From positions 1-5,587 of the forward strand of contig DYRK01000144.1 in assembly GCA_020718785.1 (NCBI GenBank): 5,587 bases of DNA, given 5' to 3'. This document shows positions 1-3,181 of the stretch, piece after piece. Source of the DNA: Desulfatirhabdium butyrativorans. Its GTDB lineage: Bacteria; Desulfobacterota; Desulfobacteria; Desulfobacterales; DYRK01. Made by a program: the position numbers and the translations under genes. The notes beneath the pieces are model-generated. The model did no database searches, had not been told where the DNA came from, and saw nothing but the letters and a program-made list of their open reading frames with translations. Every line of letters begins with the position of its first letter. The stretch's first letter is position 1.

Positions 1-126
1 CTCATTTCTCACTTCTCACTTCTCACTCCTCATTTCTCACTCCTCATTTCTCACTTCTCACTTCTCACTTCTCACTCCTCACTTCTCACTCCTCATTTCT
101 CATTTCTCATTTCTCACTTCTCACTT
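1..126. repeat. Tandem heptanucleotide array, 18 perfect-length CTCAYTY units
   Basis: The stretch divides without remainder into 18 heptamers of only three types: CTCATTT (6 copies), CTCACTT (8) and CTCACTC (4). All variation is C/T at positions 5 and 7; the combination CTCATTC is absent. The unit order shows no simple higher-order period. The array begins at the window edge, so it may continue. It ends one base from the dapF stop codon (TAG, 130-128). On the dapF-sense strand each unit reads RARTGAG and carries a TGA, so all three frames are closed every 21 bases. On the plus strand no stop can occur in any frame. Heptameric short tandem repeats (STRR) are known between genes of filamentous cyanobacteria; whether this one belongs to a dispersed family in its own genome cannot be judged here. 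Confidence 0.97.
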
Positions 127-127
127 T

Positions 128-973
128 CTACTGCCACGCATCTTCATGAAGCTCTCCTTTATAGATGATACGCGCATCTCCTTCAAGATAAACATTAAAG
201 AACCGCCCTTTTTCCTGTTCATAGTGAACGGTCAGATATCCGCCGCTTCCCGTAAGCACACGGATCGGAGACAGAATTCCGGTTTTATATGCCGTGACAA
301 TGGCAGCGGCAACACAGCCCGTTCCGCATGCCAATGTCTCATCTTCAACCCCGCGCTCGTAAGTCCGGTTGGCAATGCTGCCGTCGGATTGCCGGGATAC
401 GAAATTAACATTGGTTCCGGCGGGCGCAAAAACTTTGTGAAAGCGGATTTCTCTGCCCTGCCGAATGACCTGGGCAGACCTGATATCTTCTGTCAGTTTC
501 ACTGCATGGGGAACCCCGGTATTTATGCTGCTGACGCTCATAGAACCGTTTTCTGTTTCAATGCTGTAGTCTCGGATATGGCCCGGGTCAGTCATTTTTA
601 TCTTCACCTGATCCCCTATAACCTCGGCAGAGATAATACCGGCAAGGGTTTCAAAAGACATCTCTGTTCCTGCGATACCGTTCATGTAAGCAAATCGGGC
701 CGCACACCTTGCGCCGTTTCCGCACATCTCCGCGGTGCTTCCGTCAGAATTGAAGAAACGCCATCGGAAGTCAGCGATATCAGAGTGTTCAATCAGTATC
801 ATCCCGTCCGCGCCTACGGACATCTTTCTGCGGCAGACCTTTGCAACAAAGTCCGGCAAGCCCTTTTCCTCATCAACGATTCGGTTCCGGTTGTCAATGA
901 TGATAAAGTCATTGCCGGTTCCGCTGAATTTATAGAAAGCAATATGCGGCATAGTAAATACATTTCGCTCCAT
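128..973 (-). CDS. dapF: Diaminopimelate epimerase
   Basis: DapF interconverts LL- and meso-diaminopimelate in the cytoplasm, a pyridoxal-phosphate-independent step supplying lysine and the peptidoglycan cross-linking residue. The 281-residue frame shows both family half-sites: GTGNDF at 18-23, FNSDGSTAEMCGNGARC at 74-90 with catalytic Cys84, NTGVPHAV at 151-158, and YERGVEDETLACGTGC at 205-220 with catalytic Cys216. The protein is complete and undamaged. The start is uncertain. The first ATG (973) has no clear Shine-Dalgarno sequence. A second ATG at codon 8 (952-950) gives 274 residues, the length of the E. coli enzyme, and has GGAG 15 bases upstream, which is further than usual. The gene lies 28 bp after an antitoxin-like gene on the same strand, probably in one operon. 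No hairpin terminator follows; a heptamer array starts one base after the stop. Confidence 0.97.
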   Translation of the reverse strand: MERNVFTMPHIAFYKFSGTGNDFIIIDNRNRIVDEEKGLPDFVAKVCRRKMSVGADGMILIEHSDIADFRWRFFNSDGSTAEMCGNGARCAARFAYMNGIAGTEMSFETLAGIISAEVIGDQVKIKMTDPGHIRDYSIETENGSMSVSSINTGVPHAVKLTEDIRSAQVIRQGREIRFHKVFAPAGTNVNFVSRQSDGSIANRTYERGVEDETLACGTGCVAAAIVTAYKTGILSPIRVLTGSGGYLTVHYEQEKGRFFNVYLEGDARIIYKGELHEDAWQ

Positions 974-987
974 GGTCAGTTTTTTTA

Positions 988-993
988 ATTATA
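988..993 (-). promoter_or_regulatory. Possible -10 box before dapF
   Basis: The short gap between the antitoxin-like gene and dapF contains a perfect TATAAT on the minus strand. No TTGACA-like -35 lies at 16-18 bp (CAGCAC at 17 bp). A transcript from here would begin around 981, almost leaderless for the first dapF ATG but with a short leader for the ATG at 952. In AT-rich DNA a chance match is quite possible. Confidence 0.22.
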
Positions 994-1001
994 TTGCTAT
1001 G

Positions 1002-1283
1002 TTAATGGTTGTGCTGTATAAGCGGTATCAGAGAACGCAGTGCTGTATTGACAGCCTCGGAATCCGGGAAGTACTTGCGGACATCAGGATCAAGCATCAC
1101 TGAGCCATCCTCCGATGTAAAATACTGAACATTTACAGTTTCCTCGTTCTGATAAATTTTAACCGTGTGTCCCTGTCTGTAAGCACGATAATATTTGCCT
1201 CTGACGCCTTTTTTCTCTGTAAAATCGTATTCGGCAAGCATATTATCATTCTCTGTTTCAGACAGTCTGACTTTCTTCTTCAT
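1002..1283 (-). CDS. Antitoxin-like partner of the BrnT-type toxin
   Basis: A 93-residue acidic/basic mixed protein encoded directly after brnT, overlapping its end by 26 bp (1258-1283). The order toxin then antitoxin is usual for BrnT systems, so I infer that it neutralises the toxin and may autoregulate the operon. From Met1 it shows SETENDNMLAEYDF near the N-terminus, GVRGKYYRAYRQG in the middle, and a C-terminal block MLDPDVRKYFPDSEAVNTALR. I associate that last block with small proteins next to DUF497/BrnT genes, by recall only. I do not see the ribbon-helix-helix pattern of classical BrnA. The start at 1283 is chosen because a strong GGAGG sits 4 bases upstream; the frame is open to an ATG at 1346, but those residues look like a shadow of the toxin gene. 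dapF follows after 28 bp. Confidence 0.8.
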   Translation of the reverse strand: MKKKVRLSETENDNMLAEYDFTEKKGVRGKYYRAYRQGHTVKIYQNEETVNVQYFTSEDGSVMLDPDVRKYFPDSEAVNTALRSLIPLIQHNH

Positions 1284-1575
1284 AAAGCCTCCGTTCCGAT
1301 TTTGTTGCTTTACGTGAGCTGATGATACGGATGACAGTTTTCTCACTCTCTATATATTCGGCGTGAACAACAAGCAAAATCCTCTTATCAGCAGAAGTTC
1401 CGATACTTATATAGCGTTTCTCATTGTCAGAGTGATATTCATCAGAAAACGTGAGCATGAACGAGTCATTGAAGATTGTTTTCGTTTCCTCAAAACTGAC
1501 CTTATGTTTTCTGAGATTCTTTTCTGCTTTATCTTTATCCCATTTAAACAGCAGTTCTGCAATAGCTGGACTCAT
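1258..1575 (-). CDS. brnT: BrnT-type toxin (DUF497), probable ribonuclease
   Basis: BrnT toxins are small RelE-fold ribonucleases that block translation when not bound by their antitoxin. The 105-residue product carries the family landmarks in order: LLFKWDKDKAEKNLRKHKVSFEE (about 8-30), whose family form is F-x-W-D-x-x-K-A-x-x-N-x-x-K-H; HSDNEKRYISIG at 48-59; LLVVHAE near 67-73; and RIISSRKATKSERRLYEE at 83-100. Length and motifs are those of a complete toxin. The start at 1575 is supported by an ATGA overlap with the stop of the preceding lipoprotein gene, which implies translational coupling, although no Shine-Dalgarno sequence lies close to it. The antitoxin-like gene overlaps its 3' end. 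Placement between a lipoprotein gene and dapF suggests the module entered an existing operon. Confidence 0.92.
   Translation of the reverse strand: MSPAIAELLFKWDKDKAEKNLRKHKVSFEETKTIFNDSFMLTFSDEYHSDNEKRYISIGTSADKRILLVVHAEYIESEKTVIRIISSRKATKSERRLYEEESQTV
1288..1292 (-). promoter_or_regulatory. Ribosome binding site deciding the antitoxin start
   Basis: GGAGG on the minus strand, 4 bases (CTTT) before the ATG at 1283-1281 and inside the 3' end of the toxin gene. It favours the 93-residue antitoxin over the 114-residue reading from 1346, and gives the antitoxin its own strong initiation site. Confidence 0.7.
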
Positions 1576-1721
1576 AGCCGATGTATTTGCCGAATTACCT
1601 GTGAAAAGGGATCAGGCGGCACAGGGTCGCCCTTTTTTCCGCACCCGGAAAGACATAACACAAGGATCATCAAAAGGATACCTGCCGATTTTTTGCCGAA
1701 ATGATTCAACAGTTTTTTCAT
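1572..1721 (-). CDS. lptM: Small LptM-like outer-membrane lipoprotein
   Basis: A 49-residue gene that I read directly from the minus strand. It has a basic n-region (MKKLLNHFGKK), a hydrophobic core (about 12-24, SAGILLMILVLCL), a lipobox LSGC at 24-27, and a mature part starting CGKKGDPVPPDP. A Cys-Gly-x-Lys-Gly start followed by prolines is typical of LptM (formerly YifL). In E. coli LptM associates with the LPS translocon LptD/LptE and helps LptD mature, and its gene lies directly upstream of dapF. Here dapF is the third gene downstream, which supports the identification. The mature part, 23 residues, is shorter than in E. coli. Its TGA overlaps the brnT ATG (ATGA). The gap to the preceding Uma2 gene is 45 bp and shows only a weak TTGAAT-like -35, with no convincing -10. 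Confidence 0.85.
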   Translation of the reverse strand: MKKLLNHFGKKSAGILLMILVLCLSGCGKKGDPVPPDPFSQVIRQIHRL

Positions 1722-1766
1722 ACTTTCACGCCATTTAATTTCAGCCGGTTAATTCTGATTCAACTC

Positions 1767-2243
1767 TCAGACATCTATTTTCTTAGGAAAATTCGGAACC
1801 AGCGCAGAGCATTCGGATTTTCCGTCGCCGCGGTAAAAAACAACGGTTCCGTCTGCCTTGCAAATCCAGACCTCTTCAGAACCGTTTTCAAAATATAATG
1901 CCGCTTTCTCTTTTATCTCATCTGCTATATTGCCCGAAGATATGACTTCGATGCAGATTTCCGGCGCAACGGAGCATTCTGTTTCGTGCCGGATGCGTTC
2001 CAGACGGTTTGACGATGCCCATGCAACATCGGCAACTTTCGTGCCTTTACGGGTTTTTACAGCACACTCGGTCAGTGTTTTTCCGCCTTTCAGCATTGAA
2101 CGCAAAAGATATGCCAATTCTGCCTGATACAAAGAGTGATATACTTTGGCCGGAGACATTATAATTTGTCCCTTTTCGTTCAGTTCTATCTTAAAAGGTA
2201 AATTCCTCAAGCCCGGATGTTCGCATAATTCCTGCCAGTTCAT
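1767..2243 (-). CDS. Uma2-family (DUF820) putative endonuclease
   Basis: A 158-residue protein of the Uma2 family, a PD-(D/E)xK-fold group of restriction-endonuclease-like proteins. These are abundant in cyanobacteria and some deltaproteobacteria, and the role of most is unknown. Visible landmarks are KGQIIMSPAKVYHS at 24-37, KVADVAW at 69-75 with the likely metal-binding Asp72, PEICIEVISSGN at 94-105 with Glu99, EIKEKAALYFENGSEEVWI at 109-127 holding candidate catalytic lysines, and a C-terminal strand DGTVVFYRGDG. The family often has PDV where this protein has ADV. Nothing is broken. The start at 2243 has GAGG 5 bases upstream. Immediately upstream lies about 108 bp of purine-rich sequence and then an inverted-repeat element; the lptM-like gene follows 45 bp downstream on the same strand. 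Confidence 0.88.
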   Translation of the reverse strand: MNWQELCEHPGLRNLPFKIELNEKGQIIMSPAKVYHSLYQAELAYLLRSMLKGGKTLTECAVKTRKGTKVADVAWASSNRLERIRHETECSVAPEICIEVISSGNIADEIKEKAALYFENGSEEVWICKADGTVVFYRGDGKSECSALVPNFPKKIDV

Positions 2244-2351
2244 ACTATCCTCATCTTTTTCACTGATGCCGCCGATTTCAGTCTGTCCGCTCTCTTTCCC
2301 CGCCCCCGCTTTTTTCTCTGTGTCTGAGCCCCGATATTTTCACTCAAACCT
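2244..2351. other. Purine-rich leader between repeat element and Uma2 gene
   Basis: On the minus strand this 108-bp stretch is strongly purine-rich (runs such as GCGGGGGCGGGGAAAGAGAG). It shows no convincing promoter. One minus-strand frame stays open from 2383 to a TGA at 2242-2240 that overlaps the Uma2 start as ATGA. It would encode a very basic peptide (QRKKRGRGKR in the middle), but only a poorly placed TTG (2347) could start it, so I do not call a gene. Confidence 0.4.
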
Positions 2352-2479
2352 TTATAATTGATGTTACGCAGCCGGATGTAAAATCAGGCGATTATCATCT
2401 TCCGCTGTCATTCCCGCGAAAGCGTTTTCTACAGATTCCTGCTTCAGCAGGAATGACAGGTGCGTAACGTGAGTTATAA
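2352..2479. repeat. MITE-like element with 19-bp imperfect terminal inverted repeats
   Basis: The left end (2352-2370) and right end (2461-2479) are inverted copies. The inner 8 bp, GTTACGCA versus TGCGTAAC, are perfect, and with the outer part 16 of 19 positions pair. Inside lie an unpaired stretch (2371-2404) and a hairpin-forming core (2405-2459). There is no coding capacity, so any movement would depend on a transposase elsewhere. I see no clear target-site duplication. The right terminal repeat contains the stop codon of the neighbouring antitoxin gene (2476-2474), so the element abuts or defines that gene's end. Confidence 0.6.
2405..2459. repeat. REP/dRS3-like palindromic core with two hairpins
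   Basis: CTGTCATTCC (2405-2414) pairs perfectly with GGAATGACAG (2450-2459). Within it, CGC-GAAA-GCG (2415-2424) is a small hairpin with a GNRA-type tetraloop. ATTCCTGC-TTCA-GCAGGAAT (2435-2454) is a perfect 8-bp hairpin that competes with the outer stem. The ATTCC…GGAAT type resembles dispersed repeats such as neisserial dRS3 and similar REP-like sequences. Neither strand has a T-run after the stems, so it is not a classical rho-independent terminator. Confidence 0.75.
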
Positions 2480-2743
2480 CTGATATTCAAGAATTTTCTC
2501 TTTGAGCCATAAATTTACTAATGTCTCAGGTAAAACTCCTTTAATATGCGCCAATTTATCAATATTGTCAGATAATTCTTTTTCAACCGCAAAATAATTT
2601 TTTTCTGATTTCAAATCCACTTCAAACTCTGTATCACTTTGTAAATCCTCATAATCAGCTAAACTATTAGTATCCCAGAAGTTAGCGGCTTCTTCAATAT
2701 TTCCAAATTCCTCAGGCAAAATTTCTCTTTTATTTTTTAACAT
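2474..2743 (-). CDS. CopG-type antitoxin
   Basis: An 89-residue acidic protein matching antitoxins that accompany BrnT-like toxins. The N-terminal block is ILPEEFGNIEEAANFWDTNSLADYED (8-33), with the family's E-E-A-x-x-F-W-D-T-x-S-x-A-D-Y pattern. The C-terminal block is LSDNIDKLAHIKGVLPETLVNLWLKEKI (57-84), which resembles the helix-turn-helix part of a CopG/RHH DNA-binding unit, where G-x-x-x-E-T-L-V-N-L-W-L is the hallmark. It presumably binds its toxin and represses its own promoter. Translation starts at an ATG with a strong AGGAG 5 bases upstream, and the gene overlaps the preceding toxin-like gene by 14 bp, as expected for coupled partners. The preceding gene keeps only the C-terminal half of a toxin, so this antitoxin may now lack its full partner. 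Its stop codon lies inside the terminal repeat of the adjoining element. Confidence 0.85.
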   Translation of the reverse strand: MLKNKREILPEEFGNIEEAANFWDTNSLADYEDLQSDTEFEVDLKSEKNYFAVEKELSDNIDKLAHIKGVLPETLVNLWLKEKILEYQL

Positions 2744-3134
2744 AGCTTCTCCTCTCTTTGGAATCCATATTCCGTGCAGTAACTATCAGTGCTTCTTTAC
2801 TCAGTTTATATATGAATATTACAGTTAAATATCTACCCGCATTTGTCTGCCCGCGAGCAGAATATAAATTCTCATTCTTTACGTTCGTGATAGCAATCTG
2901 ACTGAGCGAATTGCAGACGGAAAAATCCCATGACCGGGTACTGCGCTTCTCGGCTTCCTGTTTGATCAAATGCAGAAGAAGAATGACCGCATAACTGTAA
3001 ATTTTGTTGATTTTGTCCTCACGGCTCATTTCTTCCAATTCTCCGATGAGCAGCAATGCGTCAGGATATCGTTGTTCCTCGATACATTTGCGAAGTTCCA
3101 GCAGTTCTTCCATAAATTCCCTCCATGATTCCAC
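2730..3134 (-). CDS. Chimera: DUF29-like N-terminus fused to C-terminal half of a BrnT-like toxin
   Basis: A 134-residue frame made of two unrelated-looking parts. Residues 1-80 (FMEELLELRKCIEE, GELEEMSREDKINKI, LLLHLIKQEAEKRSTRSWD, NSLSQI) look like the first half of DUF29-type proteins, whose function is unknown. Residues about 84-134 (NLYSARGQTNAGRYLTV, ALIVTARNMDSKERRSY) look like the C-terminal half of a BrnT-like toxin of the kind paired with the CopG-type antitoxin that follows with a 14-bp overlap. The toxin's first 40 or so residues and the DUF29 C-terminus are both missing. The simplest explanation is a deletion joining two former neighbours in frame near 2880-2897. Whether the product is active is unknown. 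Start: a GTG at 3134 keeps the W-x-E-F family N-terminus but has poorly spaced AGGA; an ATG at 3113 has GGAGG 6 bases upstream and gives 127 residues. Confidence 0.7.
   Translation of the reverse strand: MESWREFMEELLELRKCIEEQRYPDALLLIGELEEMSREDKINKIYSYAVILLLHLIKQEAEKRSTRSWDFSVCNSLSQIAITNVKNENLYSARGQTNAGRYLTVIFIYKLSKEALIVTARNMDSKERRSYVKK
2749..2753 (-). promoter_or_regulatory. Ribosome binding site of the CopG-type antitoxin
   Basis: AGGAG on the minus strand, 5 bases before the ATG at 2743-2741 and inside the coding end of the upstream gene. It is the clearest Shine-Dalgarno sequence in the window, so the antitoxin can be translated independently of the damaged toxin-like gene. Confidence 0.75.
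3120..3124 (-). promoter_or_regulatory. Ribosome binding site favouring the internal ATG of the chimeric gene
   Basis: GGAGG on the minus strand, 6 bases before the ATG at 3113-3111. The alternative GTG at 3134 has only AGGA at 3-base spacing. If this site is used, the protein begins MEELLELRKC and loses seven residues. Confidence 0.45.
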
Positions 3135-3152
3135 TATTCCTTTTTTAGAAAA

Positions 3153-3181
3153 TTCATATATAATATTATAGAATCAGTCAA
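3153..3181 (-). promoter_or_regulatory. Putative sigma-70 promoter for the chimera-antitoxin pair
   Basis: On the minus strand, TTGACT (3181-3176) is followed after exactly 17 bp by TATGAA (3158-3153). The -35 overlaps the helicase stop codon (TGA, 3180-3178). The spacer begins with a perfect 12-bp palindrome TATAATATTATA (3170-3159), which could be an operator for an autoregulating CopG-type repressor. The operator role is inference; AT-rich palindromes also arise by chance. Confidence 0.4.

Noticed and set aside
1..126. CRISPR array or coding repeat
   Set aside because: Units are 7 bp with no spacers, so it is not CRISPR. Plus-strand frames are open only because the sequence cannot form stop codons, and the translation is low-complexity.
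146..988. 280-codon open frame on the plus strand
   Set aside because: It lies entirely antisense to dapF, whose motifs are unmistakable, and its translation shows no domain pattern. It is a shadow frame.
1284..1346. N-terminal extension of the antitoxin to the ATG at 1346
   Set aside because: The extra 21 residues overlap the toxin coding region, have no start signal, and precede the GGAGG-driven start at 1283.
1363..1738. Two overlapping plus-strand frames over the toxin and lipoprotein genes
   Set aside because: They are antisense to brnT and the lptM-like gene; their hydrophobic, Phe-rich translations reflect the reverse of A-rich codons.
2146..2361. 71-codon plus-strand frame reaching across the gap upstream of the Uma2 gene
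   Set aside because: Its first half is antisense to Uma2 and the rest is Ser/Pro/Phe-rich low complexity from a pyrimidine-rich strand; no ribosome binding site or recognisable motif.
2240..2383. Minus-strand open frame encoding a basic peptide, its TGA overlapping the Uma2 ATG
   Set aside because: The overlap is suggestive, but the only early start is a TTG with no usable Shine-Dalgarno spacing, and the frame starts within the repeat element. Likely chance in purine-rich DNA.
2435..2454. Hairpin after the antitoxin gene as a rho-independent terminator
   Set aside because: The stem is perfect, but neither strand has the T-run required after it. It is better explained as part of the REP-like repeat.
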